This document shows positions 9,056 to 19,784 of a stretch of DNA of 64,000 nt, piece by piece. Source of the stretch: an uncultured Synechococcus sp. (lineage in GTDB: Bacteria > Cyanobacteriota > Cyanobacteriia > PCC-6307 > Cyanobiaceae); contig CASICK010000001.1 in the NCBI GenBank assembly GCA_949373155.1, forward strand, positions 1-64,000, in the 5' to 3' direction. The first letter of the stretch is position 1. Every line of letters begins with the position of its first letter. A program made the translations under genes and the position numbers. The notes beneath the pieces were generated by a model, which saw nothing but the letters and a program-made list of their open reading frames with translations, was not told the origin of the DNA and did no database searches.

Positions 9056-10906
9056 TTGCCGAAGCGTCGTCCGCTTGGATGGAGTTCTTTGGGACGAAGC
9101 GAGACGCTTCGTCTCGTAAAGGCTGTTATTTCTTATCTTCCTGCTAAGCAATATCGGGCGCTGTGGTTTTTACTGTTGATTTCAACGGCTGTTGGTATTG
9201 GTGACTTGGCTTTTGTTGGCTTGATTGCCAAGCTTGTAGGGTCATTTAGTGGCTCTAGTCTTGCCGACAATCTTCCTTTTATTCGTGTATTTGGTGGTGA
9301 TGTGTTGGATCGAGGGTTGTGGATTGTTGGCATATTGTTGGCGCTAATATGGATTTCTACGGCGTTAAAGTTTGCTTCTAGGCTGGTTGAGGCTCGAGTC
9401 AGTGCAGAGATATGGGCTGTTTTAGGAAATCGTGTGTATGGAAATCTAATTCTTCAGTCCTATGATTATTATAAAGACAGTAACTCTATGACATTGCTGA
9501 CGCGATTGAATCGCGTTCTCAGCAAAGTTTCGGACAGTGTTGTGATGCCCTTGCTGTCGATTTGTGGAAATATTGTTTCCTCTGGAATTCTGGTTGTGGG
9601 AGTTGTTGTTGCATTTGGCTGGATCTCTTGTGCTGTTTTTAGTTTGTTGATTGTCTCGTATGCGCTAGCTTCGGTTTTGATTACTCCGCGTATGCGGTTT
9701 TTGACCAAGCAGCAATACATATACTCGCGCAATGTTAATCAGATCTTGCTTGAATCGACTAGATCTATCCGCGATATCCATTTGCATGGTGTAGAAGATT
9801 TTTTTATTGGTCGTTTTGGCGCGATCGGTTCTCAGGGTAAGCGATACGATCGAATGCTCAAGATACTTCCAGATGTGCCTCGATTTGTAATCGAGCCAGC
9901 TGGAGTAACTGTTTTATTTGTATTGGGATTATTGCCTCCTTTGCTCAGTGGTGGCGGAACTGAAGCGGTGCGTGATGCCCTTCCAGCGCTCATCGGCGTC
10001 GTGTTTGCATCTTTACGGCTTGCCGCTCCAATTCAGGCTGTGTTTAAGTCCATGAATAAGCTTCGGGGCTCACTTCCTGATTTGGCAGATGCCTTGGATT
10101 TACTGGGATTGCAGCCTGTGCGTCTCGCGCATCAGTCGGATTTGCCTGTGACGCCGGCTGGAATTATGCCCAGGCACACGATCAAATTGAGCCATATCTC
10201 CTATCGCTATGATCAAAAAGCAGGTTGGGCTTTGCGTGACGTAGATGTGACCGTGCCTGTGGGTGCTCGAGTAGCCCTAGTTGGTAGTACGGGCGGCGGG
10301 AAAACAACAGCGGCACACTTGTTGCTTGGCTTGCTGTCTCCTGTAGAAGGACAGTTACTCCTCGATGGGGTATCCGTGCAAAATGAGGAAATACAATCTT
10401 GGCAACGTTGTTGTGCCTTTGTTCCTCAAAATATCAAGCTGCTCGATGCCAGCGTGCGTGGCAATGTGGCTTTTGGTATTGATGATGATGATATTGAAGA
10501 AGATAAACTTTGGGATTGCTTGGAGATGGCTCAACTTGCTGAGTTTGTGTCTGATCTTCCCTATGGAGCATTCACAAGGATCGGTGAAGACGGAATGCGC
10601 TTGTCTGGTGGGCAGCGTCAGCGCTTGGCTTTAGCACGAGCTTTCTATAAACAAGCCCAGGTGTTGGTTTTGGATGAAGCGACGAGTGCTTTGGACAATA
10701 AAACTGAAAATGAGGTGATGGAGTCACTTGAGTTGATTGGTCGTCGCTGCACCACGATTGTGATTGCCCACCGACTCTCAACAATTCGTTATTGCGATCG
10801 AATCTATGAATTCAATCGTGGCCAAGTAGTTGCCCATGGTAACTATGAGGAGTTGCAAAATCGTTCCTCTAGTTTCCGTGAACTGGTCGAATTGCAGCGT
10901 CGTTGA
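9056..10906 (+). CDS. ABC exporter, fused membrane and ATPase domains
   Basis: A 616-residue half-transporter of the MsbA/lipid-or-glycan exporter type. The N-terminal part (about 20-330) has six hydrophobic segments. The ATPase domain has Walker A GSTGGGKTT near 409-417, the signature LSGGQRQR near 516-523, Walker B VLVLDEATSALD near 535-546, and the H-loop IVIAHRLSTI. It should work as a homodimer that drives a lipid-linked glycan or oligosaccharide across the inner membrane. The first half of the gene is AT-richer than its neighbours. A TTG is the only start I can find near 9056, so the true start is unsure. The following glycosyltransferase overlaps or abuts the stop. Confidence 0.9.
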   Translation: MPKRRPLGWSSLGRSETLRLVKAVISYLPAKQYRALWFLLLISTAVGIGDLAFVGLIAKLVGSFSGSSLADNLPFIRVFGGDVLDRGLWIVGILLALIWISTALKFASRLVEARVSAEIWAVLGNRVYGNLILQSYDYYKDSNSMTLLTRLNRVLSKVSDSVVMPLLSICGNIVSSGILVVGVVVAFGWISCAVFSLLIVSYALASVLITPRMRFLTKQQYIYSRNVNQILLESTRSIRDIHLHGVEDFFIGRFGAIGSQGKRYDRMLKILPDVPRFVIEPAGVTVLFVLGLLPPLLSGGGTEAVRDALPALIGVVFASLRLAAPIQAVFKSMNKLRGSLPDLADALDLLGLQPVRLAHQSDLPVTPAGIMPRHTIKLSHISYRYDQKAGWALRDVDVTVPVGARVALVGSTGGGKTTAAHLLLGLLSPVEGQLLLDGVSVQNEEIQSWQRCCAFVPQNIKLLDASVRGNVAFGIDDDDIEEDKLWDCLEMAQLAEFVSDLPYGAFTRIGEDGMRLSGGQRQRLALARAFYKQAQVLVLDEATSALDNKTENEVMESLELIGRRCTTIVIAHRLSTIRYCDRIYEFNRGQVVAHGNYEELQNRSSSFRELVELQRR

Positions 10907-10914
10907 GGACTGTG

Positions 10915-12081
10915 ATGACGGATGTTGTTGTGCTGTCAACGGCGGATTGGGATCATCCGTTATGGACGAATAAGCAGCATGTTGCTGTGTCGCTCGTTGA
11001 TGCTGGTTGCAGGGTGCTGTATCTCGACTCCCTTGGCCTGAGACCTGCCCAGGCCACCGGCCGTGATCTCAGGCGTATTACCAAGCGTTTGTGGAGAGGC
11101 TTGCAACCTCCGCGTCGAGTGCAACGGAATTTATGGGTCTGGTCGCCTTTGGTGCTTCCAGGAGGCAGCGGTGGATTGGGGCTTTGGTTCAATCGATTTA
11201 GTCTTGCTGTGGGCCTTGGTTTGGCGATGGCTCTTCTGGGCTTTCGCCGCCCTTGGTTGTGGACGTACAACCCTTTAACGGCCAGCCTTCTTGATCTCAA
11301 ATTCTTCTCTCGCAGTATTTATCACGCTGTTGATGCATTGCATGAGCAGCCCTGCATGCCCCGTGCCTTAATTGAGTCGCAGGAGCGCCGTCTCTGTCAA
11401 CGCGTGGATCAGGTATTTGTGACCTCTCCCCAATTGGAACGGCAGTTGGCTCCCTATGCCAAGAGCATTCGCTTCGATCCCAACGTTGCCGATCAGGCTC
11501 ACTTTGCATCTGCGATGGCCTTGCCACAGGGCGCGATCCCAGCCGATCTGGCCAGGATCCCAGAACCAAGGGTGGGGTTTATTGGTGCTGTGAGTAGTTA
11601 CAAGCTTGATTTTTCACTGATTGCGGCCGTTGCTCGTGCCCATCCCGCGTGTAATTTCGTGTTCATCGGCCCAACCGGTGAGGGTGAGCCTCATACAGAT
11701 ACCGCACTTTTAAACGCTGAGCCCAACATCTTTTTATTAGGCCAGCGTTCGTACAGCTTGCTTCCTCGTTACTGCGCCGGTTTTGCTTGTGGCTGGTTGC
11801 CTCTGAGGATCAATCCATACACCCAGGCCATGTTTCCGATGAAATTTTTTGAGTACTTAGCTGCAGGCCTGCCCGTTGTTGCTTCTGCGATTGATGCGCT
11901 CTCACAGTTTTCAGAAGCGGCATGGTTATGTGATCCCACGACTGAAGCGTTCAACGTTGCCCTAGGGGGGTGTTTGGCAGGGGAAGGCCCGGATCGTGCC
12001 ACCCGTTTGGCGCTTGCCCAACAGCACACCTACAGCGCCCGCACTCAGCGGATGCTCCACACACTGGAGTGCCTGCCATGA
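10915..12081 (+). CDS. group 1 glycosyltransferase
   Basis: A 388-residue GT-B protein. The N-terminus (DVVVLSTADWDHPLWTNKQH) matches a group of exopolysaccharide glycosyltransferases that begin with an acceptor-site loop. The C-terminal donor region has FFEYLAAGLPVVAS near 309-322. I prefer the ATG at 10915; a TTG at 10903 overlaps the ABC exporter stop. The stop overlaps the next start in an ATGA (12078-12081), so these genes are translationally coupled. It probably adds one sugar of the glycan exported by the adjacent ABC protein; specificity cannot be read. Confidence 0.85.
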   Translation: MTDVVVLSTADWDHPLWTNKQHVAVSLVDAGCRVLYLDSLGLRPAQATGRDLRRITKRLWRGLQPPRRVQRNLWVWSPLVLPGGSGGLGLWFNRFSLAVGLGLAMALLGFRRPWLWTYNPLTASLLDLKFFSRSIYHAVDALHEQPCMPRALIESQERRLCQRVDQVFVTSPQLERQLAPYAKSIRFDPNVADQAHFASAMALPQGAIPADLARIPEPRVGFIGAVSSYKLDFSLIAAVARAHPACNFVFIGPTGEGEPHTDTALLNAEPNIFLLGQRSYSLLPRYCAGFACGWLPLRINPYTQAMFPMKFFEYLAAGLPVVASAIDALSQFSEAAWLCDPTTEAFNVALGGCLAGEGPDRATRLALAQQHTYSARTQRMLHTLECLP

Positions 12082-13043
12082 CGACCACGGGCCTGAGTGT
12101 GATCACGGTTTGCATGAACCGTGAGCACCATTTGAAGGCAACCGCTGTCCGCGTGGCCGAATCCGTGCATCATCAAGAGCACTTGGTGCTGGATTGGAGT
12201 AGTCGCGAGCCTTTGCGTCGCGATCAATTGCCCAACGACTCCCGCATTCGCTTGGAGAGGGTGGAAGGGGAATCAAGTTGGAATCTTTGCCGGGCTTACA
12301 ACGTCGCGGCGAAACTGGCTCATGGAGATGTGTTGTTAAAGCTTGATGCTGACTGTTGGCCTGAACATATCGATCCGGCTTTGCATCTGAAAACCGTTTC
12401 AGATGTGTGTTGGTTTGGTTCCGGTTCGGATGGACGCCTGGGGCAGTTTTTGATGTCTCGAGCTGCTTTTGAGGCGGTCGGTGGATTCAATGAGTTGCTC
12501 GTTGGTTATGGCTTTGATGACAAAGACCTCAAGGCTCGCCTCCAAAGTTTGGGTTTTGTGATTCAACTTTTACCAGAAGCGTCCATTGGGGTGATCCCCC
12601 ATTCCATCCATGAGCGCGTTAGTCGAACGGATATCAAAGGCTTGAGCTCCTCGCCTTTGCAGGAATCCCTGAGCTTTGCGCAGCGCCGAGCCACAGCGAT
12701 GAGCAATCGCGTAGCGGCTGCCTATTCTCCTTGGACTACTCATAGTATGGGTACGCGTTATGTGCAATCACAGAACCAAACTTTGATTGCGGACCAGACT
12801 TCAGTTCCTCAGCATGAACCTCCTGTGGCGGGAGAATTGGAGAGGTTGAGACGCCAGGTGTTTTGGGGAGAGTTTTTGCTGATTCCAGCTGCTGTTGTGC
12901 GTCGCTTGCCTCAATGCTTGCTGTCTAGTGATGCAAAAGGGTTTTATGTTATTTGCCAGTGGCATAAAATCTACTGGCTAAGTATTCGCCAAATCTTTCA
13001 CTTTCTGGTTATGCCTCTTGAGCCAGGGTTTTGGAGAATTTGA
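12078..13043 (+). CDS. GT-A glycosyltransferase, first copy of tandem pair
   Basis: A 321-residue GT2-like enzyme. It begins with SVITVCMNR, carries the metal-binding motif DADCW near 89-93, and has the acceptor segment VGGFNE followed by GFDDKDL, like galactosyltransferase-type or chondroitin-synthase-like GT-A domains. The last 100 residues (FWGEFLLIPAAVV and following) form a hydrophobic amphipathic tail. The start is the ATG of an ATGA overlap with the upstream gene, and the stop overlaps the next ATG in TGATG. The downstream gene is a clear paralogue along its whole length, so this pair arose by tandem duplication. Confidence 0.88.
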   Translation: MTTTGLSVITVCMNREHHLKATAVRVAESVHHQEHLVLDWSSREPLRRDQLPNDSRIRLERVEGESSWNLCRAYNVAAKLAHGDVLLKLDADCWPEHIDPALHLKTVSDVCWFGSGSDGRLGQFLMSRAAFEAVGGFNELLVGYGFDDKDLKARLQSLGFVIQLLPEASIGVIPHSIHERVSRTDIKGLSSSPLQESLSFAQRRATAMSNRVAAAYSPWTTHSMGTRYVQSQNQTLIADQTSVPQHEPPVAGELERLRRQVFWGEFLLIPAAVVRRLPQCLLSSDAKGFYVICQWHKIYWLSIRQIFHFLVMPLEPGFWRI

Positions 13044-13898
13044 TGTCTGATCTTATTGCCACTCCCTCAATCTCAATTGTCACGGTTTGCATGAATCGTA
13101 TTAAGCATTTGAGGTGTACTTCGCCCTTGGTTTCGGCCTGGCCTTACCATACAGCTCATATTGTTGTGGATTGGAGTAGCGATGTACCGGTTAAGCATGA
13201 AGATCTTCCTGACGATAGTCGGATTCAGTTGGTAAGGGTTGAAGGTGAATCGTCGTGGAATCCTTCATTGGCATATAACTTTTCTGTTTCGCTGGTAAAG
13301 ACTGAATTTGTGGTCAGGATGGATGCTGACTGTTGGCCTAGTTTAGATTTTGACCCTACTATTATTTTGCTCGAAAAACGCATTTGGGTGGGGGCTGGTG
13401 GAGAAGGTCGTTATGGACAATTTTTGATGCCTTGCGATACTTTTTGGGGCGTCGGAGGGTTTAATGAGTACATGCGAGGCTGGGGATTTGAGGATAAAGA
13501 TCTGAGATTCAGGCTGCATTCCCAGCATCAGACTGACTTAAGTGAATTTGATGATTCGCTGATTGGGGTGCTTGAGCACGGCGATGCTGAACGAATGAGT
13601 GTGAGTGGTTTCTGCACTGACAGAGAGAGCGCTTGCGGCTTTGCGTGCGTCACGGCTCCGCAATCGTTTGAGTAGCTGCATCACTGCCCATGGGGGTCCA
13701 CAAACGCCTAGGAGTGCTTATAGTGCAATCCAACAACCTCTTGGTTTCTGAGCTGAGTCGTCCCGGCCAGAGCTCAGCGCTGTACTAGAGAGCCGTAAGT
13801 TGTCCCAGGCTTCTCGGCGTTGTTTCTGGGGCTCGTTCTTGGCATTACCGGAAATCGCGGTTGAGTTGCTTGCCCGAGCGCTTGCTCCCTGCAAGTGA
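13043..13898 (+). pseudogene. second GT-A copy, frameshifted and interrupted
   Basis: The intact 5' part (13043 to about 13630, nearly 200 residues) parallels the upstream gene: SIVTVCMNR, MDADCWP, a GQFLM segment, VGGFNE and GFEDKDLRFRL. The open frame then runs into a stop at 13673-13675. In the next frame homology continues as ESLAALRASRLRNRL, aligning with ESLSFAQRRATAMSNRV of the first copy. After an in-frame TGA at 13749 the same frame still encodes FWGSFLALPEIAVELL, the counterpart of FWGEFLLIPAAVVRRL, ending at a TGA at 13896. One indel plus one nonsense codon suggests a decaying duplicate. A truncated 214-residue protein could still carry the catalytic domain. Confidence 0.75.
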
Positions 13899-13979
13899 AT
13901 CAAGCGAGATGGCCAGTGCGTTGGTGGCATCTGGTTCTATGCCAATGACTTTTAGGCCCATTCTCTTGTTCCCCGTGCG

Positions 13980-14894
13980 TTGCCTGTCTCTGCTCAGAGG
14001 ATTGGGGTCTTGAGGCAAGGCGCGCTGATTCGTCGCTTTGTCTGGTGTTTAAGACGGAGTCAAATTCAACGATTGGAATTGCAAGTAAAAAAGCATCTTG
14101 CTGATCAAGAGATTGCAGCAGTAGTAACAGCCCTAGAGGAGTTACAGCGAGACTATCAATGGCCCTTTCAGGCTGAGTCTCTTTTGTTCAAACGTGAGGC
14201 AAGGCTGATGGATATTGAACAAACACTTGGTTTGCTGGATGCTTTGCGTGTTTCTGATGGGTTGTTAAGACATCAGCGATTTTATGCAGGAATTGCCTTC
14301 GCTTATGCGGCTATCCTGAAGGATGATCAAGACCGTTTGAGGATGATCAGGCCATGGTTGGTTGACGTGGCCAGCTTAAATCGACCGATAGAGCAATATG
14401 AAGAATTGAGAATTCGCAATAGAGAAAGTAAGTTTAAGCAACTTGTGTCCGCAAGAGGCTGTCTTTTGCAAGACTGTTTTTCGCAAAGTCGACTGCAAAG
14501 TGATTCCATAATACTTGCAATCGGTAAATCTAATTTATCTCTTTTGGAAGGGGTTGATTTCCGCCGGCTTTCTGCAGATGCGTTGTTCCGTAGTACGTCA
14601 AATTTAATGCGAGGGCTATTAGTTCTTAAAGGTGATGATGAGCAATTGCTTAGGGCCTGCGCTCAGGTGGAAAGGTTACAACTCACTTTCGCGGAGAGGC
14701 GTTTTCGTCGCGTTATTATTAAAGCAAGTGAAGATCATCTGGCGGTATTGAAAGTGGCTCATGCTTTTTTTACTGCATTGGTGGTTGGTGACATTCGTGA
14801 AATTCGCGCCTCTTGGATCGGGCTGATGGTAAACAGTCCATCGCCTGCTGTAGCAGCTGGCGCTGATGCCTGGTTTCAGAGGCTCAGGCATTGA
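13980..14894 (+). CDS. hypothetical helical protein of the glycan cluster
   Basis: About 304 residues, soluble, strongly helical, with many Leu/Arg/Glu residues and a short segment near 170-180 around two cysteines. I recognise no family; parts resemble the repeat-poor helical domains found beside glycosyltransferases. The start is uncertain: 13980 is a TTG without a good ribosome-binding site, while a TTG at 14010 has AGAGG upstream. It stops three bases before the double glycosyltransferase gene, so it belongs to the same unit. Confidence 0.6.
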   Translation: MPVSAQRIGVLRQGALIRRFVWCLRRSQIQRLELQVKKHLADQEIAAVVTALEELQRDYQWPFQAESLLFKREARLMDIEQTLGLLDALRVSDGLLRHQRFYAGIAFAYAAILKDDQDRLRMIRPWLVDVASLNRPIEQYEELRIRNRESKFKQLVSARGCLLQDCFSQSRLQSDSIILAIGKSNLSLLEGVDFRRLSADALFRSTSNLMRGLLVLKGDDEQLLRACAQVERLQLTFAERRFRRVIIKASEDHLAVLKVAHAFFTALVVGDIREIRASWIGLMVNSPSPAVAAGADAWFQRLRH

Positions 14895-14897
14895 AAA

Positions 14898-17138
14898 ATG
14901 GCTCAGGTTGTTCTCCACATTCATGCCCTGGATTTAGGCGGAGCCGAGCGCGTGGCTCTGCAATGGGCGATTTGGCTGCGGGATCAAGGGCATCAGGTCT
15001 TTCTCTTGGTGGGGCAGCAGCCCAAACAGGCTTTTTTTGCCGTTCCCCAAGGAATAACGCTGTCCTTCCGGCCAACGTTTTGGGGTGCTACTCCCGGTGG
15101 CAGTGCGGTTTGGTTGCGGCGTTGGATGCAGGATCACCGCCCTGATTTGGCGATTGGGATCACGAGCCGTCCAGCGATCAATCTGCTTTTGGCCAGCGTC
15201 GGTCAACCTTGGCCGGTCTTGGTCGCAGAGCGCAATTTTCCGCCTGCCAAGTTGTTGCCTTTCCCTTGGCGCTTGCTGAGGCGCTGGCTGTATCCGCAAG
15301 CGGCTTTGCATTTAGTTCAGACGCAGCGCATCGGCGATTGGCTGGCGGCTCAAGGATTGGCCAAAAAGTTGGCGGTTTTGCCCAATCCTGTGCTTTGGCC
15401 ACTACCTGTTCAGGAGCCAGTTTTGGATCCCGATGCCTGGATGCCTCCCACGGCCAAGTTGCTTTTGGCGGTTGGAACAAAGCCAGACCAAAAAGGGTTT
15501 GATCGTTTGCTCGCCGTTTTCAAAAGTGTGGCTACCGCGCATCCCTCCTGGTGGTTGGCCTTGCCCGGTGTTGACCCTCAACATCCTCGTTTGCAGGCGA
15601 TTTTGACTGAGTTCGATCCCACGTGCGAGTGGATGTCGAGACTTGTGTTGCCAGGGCGAGTTGGCAATCTTTCTGCTTGGTACCAACGGGCGTCGATTTT
15701 TGTGCTGAGCTCCCGCTATGAGGGCTTCCCCAATGTGCTTGTGGAGGCGTTGGCAGCAGGTTGTGCCTGTGTGGCCATCGATTGCCCTACGGGACCTCGC
15801 GAATTGATCCAACACAACTTAAATGGTGTGTTGGTTCCAGACCCAGCGGTTTCGAATCAATCCTTGGCTGGGCTGGAGGAGGTTCTGATTGCGTTAATGC
15901 TGGATCCGGCTCGTCGTGCAGCCTTGGGTCTTCAGGCCACGACCGTTCGCACGGCTTTGGCTCCAGCATCGATCGAAGCCCAGTTTTTAAAGGCCGTGGG
16001 CTCCTGTTTGCGACCCAAGGTTTTACTGCTCGCCCCCACGCGCCGATCGCCAACAGAAACCTTTGTGCGGGCCAATTTGGCGCGCTTGCCGTTGCGCCAA
16101 GTGGCTTGCTTTGGTGACGCGCGCTCGTTGTATGGCCTGGCGATTGTGCTCAGCAAAATATGCACGCGTTTGGGTTGGCAACGCTTGGCGACGCTTCCAG
16201 GTTCCTTGGCGGCATGGGCCTTCATTCGTTGGCATCGCCCAGATGTGGTGATGGTCGAGTTTGGATTTCATGCTGTACGCGTGATGGATGCGGCCCTTTG
16301 GACTGGGGTGCCCTTGGTGGTGCACTTTCGTGGCTCCGATGCGTCAGCCGACCGTCGCCTGCGCCTGTTGGCTGAGCGTTATCGGCGATTAATGAAGATC
16401 GCTTCGGCGTTGATTGTGAAAAGTCGCCCGATGCAACAGGTGCTGGAGAGCCTGGGTGCCTCAGCCCAGCGCATCACGATTAGTCCTTCCGGTGCTGATC
16501 CAGAGATTTTTGATGGGGCTGCTCCCGCGGCTGCTCCGCCAAGGGTTCTGTTTGTGGGGCGCTTGGTGGAGAAAAAAGGACCCTTGGACGCCTTGGAGGC
16601 TTTTTCAGAGGTGCATGCACGTTGGAGTCAATCAGCCAGCACTTTGGGTTTGGCTCAGTTGATGCAGTTGGTGGTGATTGGCGATGGACCCTTGAGGTCT
16701 GAGATGGAGCAGCGGGTTGCAACACTCGGCCTGCAGGATTGGGTCGTCTTTGAGGGTCTGCGTGAGCCTGCTGAAGTCGCTGACCTGATGCGTCGCTCTC
16801 GATGTTTATTGCTGCCTTCGAAAACGGCGCGAGATGGTGATTCAGAAGGTTGCCCAGTGGTGGTGCAAGAAGCTCAAATGGCGGGATTACCCGTGATTTC
16901 TACGCTTCATGCCGGTATTCCTGAGGTGGTGATCGATGGCACCACCGGTTTTCTTTGTCAGGAAGGTGATGTGCAGGCGATGGCCTCAGCGATTGAGACG
17001 CTTTTGCGCAACCCGGATCAAGCCGGGGTGATGGGTCTGGCGGCACAAAGTCATGCTAAAACTCATTTTACGATTGATCATCACATAAATACTGTGAAAT
17101 CAGTGTTGTTTTCTGTATTGTCGAGTAATAAAGAATAG
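14898..17138 (+). CDS. double GT4-family glycosyltransferase fusion
   Basis: A 746-residue protein made of two complete GT-B enzymes in tandem. The first begins HIHALDLGGAERVAL (acceptor glycine motif) and has the donor signature SSRYEGFPNVLVEALAAG near 270-290. The second starts near residue 373 (PKVLLLAPTRRSPTETFV) and has SPSGADPEIF, FVGRLVEKKGP near 550-562, and the donor segment EGCPVVVQEAQMAGLPV near 650-668. It probably adds two successive sugars to the same glycan. The ATG at 14898 follows the upstream stop by three bases. A long non-coding gap follows, so it ends this unit. Confidence 0.92.
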   Translation: MAQVVLHIHALDLGGAERVALQWAIWLRDQGHQVFLLVGQQPKQAFFAVPQGITLSFRPTFWGATPGGSAVWLRRWMQDHRPDLAIGITSRPAINLLLASVGQPWPVLVAERNFPPAKLLPFPWRLLRRWLYPQAALHLVQTQRIGDWLAAQGLAKKLAVLPNPVLWPLPVQEPVLDPDAWMPPTAKLLLAVGTKPDQKGFDRLLAVFKSVATAHPSWWLALPGVDPQHPRLQAILTEFDPTCEWMSRLVLPGRVGNLSAWYQRASIFVLSSRYEGFPNVLVEALAAGCACVAIDCPTGPRELIQHNLNGVLVPDPAVSNQSLAGLEEVLIALMLDPARRAALGLQATTVRTALAPASIEAQFLKAVGSCLRPKVLLLAPTRRSPTETFVRANLARLPLRQVACFGDARSLYGLAIVLSKICTRLGWQRLATLPGSLAAWAFIRWHRPDVVMVEFGFHAVRVMDAALWTGVPLVVHFRGSDASADRRLRLLAERYRRLMKIASALIVKSRPMQQVLESLGASAQRITISPSGADPEIFDGAAPAAAPPRVLFVGRLVEKKGPLDALEAFSEVHARWSQSASTLGLAQLMQLVVIGDGPLRSEMEQRVATLGLQDWVVFEGLREPAEVADLMRRSRCLLLPSKTARDGDSEGCPVVVQEAQMAGLPVISTLHAGIPEVVIDGTTGFLCQEGDVQAMASAIETLLRNPDQAGVMGLAAQSHAKTHFTIDHHINTVKSVLFSVLSSNKE

Positions 17139-17716
17139 TTTAAGAGTCAGACTCTTTGCGCTTGCGATTTAAACTCCTTCCCGACCTAAAGCAATTATCA
17201 TTACTTTTTAGTGTTTGTCGCAATTCTGGCTGGCGTCAGCTTTTGGCCATCGACTTCAAATGAGTAGCTAGATAGTTACAGTAGTGGTCTCTTAGTTGTT
17301 AATAGATCAATGTTGCTAGCCCATGCCAATCACCATGGCGTTTAGCTAATGTTGATTTGTTTTTTTAAATAATCCGCATGAATTGTGTCGAATGAGCAAT
17401 CCTTTGAGCTATTCGTCTTTAGCGTGTTCAAAAATTTAAAAAAGGGCTTATCTCAAGGTTGCTTTGAATTAAGTTGATTGGACCGTTTATGCCGTTGTTT
17501 GCGTTAAGGCGGTTTCATTCGCTATCAAGTTAGTCGAGTGGGATCGAAGATTCTTGACAAGACTGTCGTTCCGACTAACCCCATAAATTGATGCTAAGGA
17601 AGGCCCTTATCTTTTGCTGCTGTGATTGATCTGTTCCGAAGACTCGGCGAAAGCATCAGTAAAGTGCTTAGGTAATTCTTGGCGAGCATCCAGAGAGATT
17701 TGGGTCAAAGTTGGCC
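17139..17716. other. intergenic region between convergent genes
   Basis: Nearly 580 AT-rich bases separate the double glycosyltransferase from the convergent hypothetical gene. I find no convincing reading frame, no tRNA-like cloverleaf and no strong hairpin with a T-run. Such gaps in glycan regions can mark past gene loss or insertion, but I see no remnant I can name. Confidence 0.5.
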
Positions 17717-18817
17717 TCAAAGATTGAGAAAGCGAATTAGTTCCTCTGAGGAAGGTCGAATGGTTAAGCCCCAATAGGGCTCCAGAAGGGCTCGCACTTC
17801 CATTTGCTGCTGTGGTTGCGGATTCGATAAGTTTTTCCGCAATTCGGTGCTGAGTCGTTTTCGTTCTTGCCATTCGGCATCTTCTTCAGCTGCTTTGTCT
17901 GATGAAAGATGGCTGAGGTCTTGTTCCGCAGCAACGTCAATCCAGTGCAGTTGTTTGTTGAGGGCCGCGGCATAGCCGAGATGGGTCCCGAAGGCGTTGC
18001 TCGCTACCCCATCACAGAGCTCTAGAAGGGTGCGTAATGCATCTAAAAACCAGGGGTTGGAGCGATGTCCATTGCAGGCTGGAATCCAGTGTTTTGGTAG
18101 TGGCAGCAACTCAGGATCTTTCCAATGCCGTAGCCACACCACCTGTTGGTAGTTCTGCTCTTCAGCCAGCATTTTTATCGCATCGACACAGGCCTGCTGG
18201 TCCATGGAGCGTTCAACTTGATCCCAGCTATGGGCCAAAACCACCAACAACGTTTTCCCCCAGCATTGGCGTTGTTTCTTCAGTTGGTCGCTGTTGAGCA
18301 GTGGTTGCGCAAATTGAATCCATGGCCCGATTGCACGTGCAGGCACCTGGTGTTGTTCACGGAGCCAGCGGGCACGTAAGGGACCCATGCACAGATAACC
18401 ACGATGGGCCCAATCTTTGGGCGTCTCGAAGCGGGCACCTTCGGATACCTTCAGGCCATGCTCGAGCAGCACCGGAAGCGGTGGGCCCACGAGTGGGATT
18501 CCTGCATAGCGCTTGAGTTGAATGTCATGCCCGTAGTGGTGGGATGAAGCCTCTCGTTCGCGACGATTGGGCGTGAAAAAGGCTTTGCGGGCGGAGGGAT
18601 TTTGAAAGCGGCTTTGATGCCAGAGGTCGCTGCAGAGGTTGGGTTGTAGGGGCTGACCTTGGTAGGCCTGATGCACCAGACCTCTCCACGCGGACAATGC
18701 TTCCCATTCGGTTCTGGCGATGCGTTGTCTGAGTAGACGGCGGCTGAAGCCGATGGCTGACCAACGGAACTGGTCTCGAACCATGAGGTCGGTATCCCGC
18801 GCGGGATCTTGGTTCAC
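17717..18817 (-). CDS. hypothetical, possible GT-B surface-glycan enzyme
   Basis: A 366-residue soluble protein of unknown family. HYGHDIQLKRY (near 93-103), a P-rich segment followed by VLLEHGLKVSEG, and SNAFGTHLGYAAALNK near 277-292 recall capsule and polysialyl-type GT-B transferases. There a basic/His segment and a late G-T-H-x3-A-x-A-L pattern contact the nucleotide. That is an analogy, not a family assignment. The start is a GTG at 18817, with an ATG at 18784 as alternative. It is divergent from kdsA across 54 bases, consistent with a role in outer-surface glycan assembly. Confidence 0.7.
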   Translation of the reverse strand: MNQDPARDTDLMVRDQFRWSAIGFSRRLLRQRIARTEWEALSAWRGLVHQAYQGQPLQPNLCSDLWHQSRFQNPSARKAFFTPNRREREASSHHYGHDIQLKRYAGIPLVGPPLPVLLEHGLKVSEGARFETPKDWAHRGYLCMGPLRARWLREQHQVPARAIGPWIQFAQPLLNSDQLKKQRQCWGKTLLVVLAHSWDQVERSMDQQACVDAIKMLAEEQNYQQVVWLRHWKDPELLPLPKHWIPACNGHRSNPWFLDALRTLLELCDGVASNAFGTHLGYAAALNKQLHWIDVAAEQDLSHLSSDKAAEEDAEWQERKRLSTELRKNLSNPQPQQQMEVRALLEPYWGLTIRPSSEELIRFLNL

Positions 18818-18862
18818 TGCCCCTGCAGCCTATGAGGGTTAGGTTCACAGCGATCTTGATGA

Positions 18863-19717
<855 letters not shown>

Positions 19718-19784
19718 AATCAAATCTCGGAATCAAGCTGGTGAGCAAACGGCTTAATCTCCAGATGCCTTTAGGACCCGTTTG

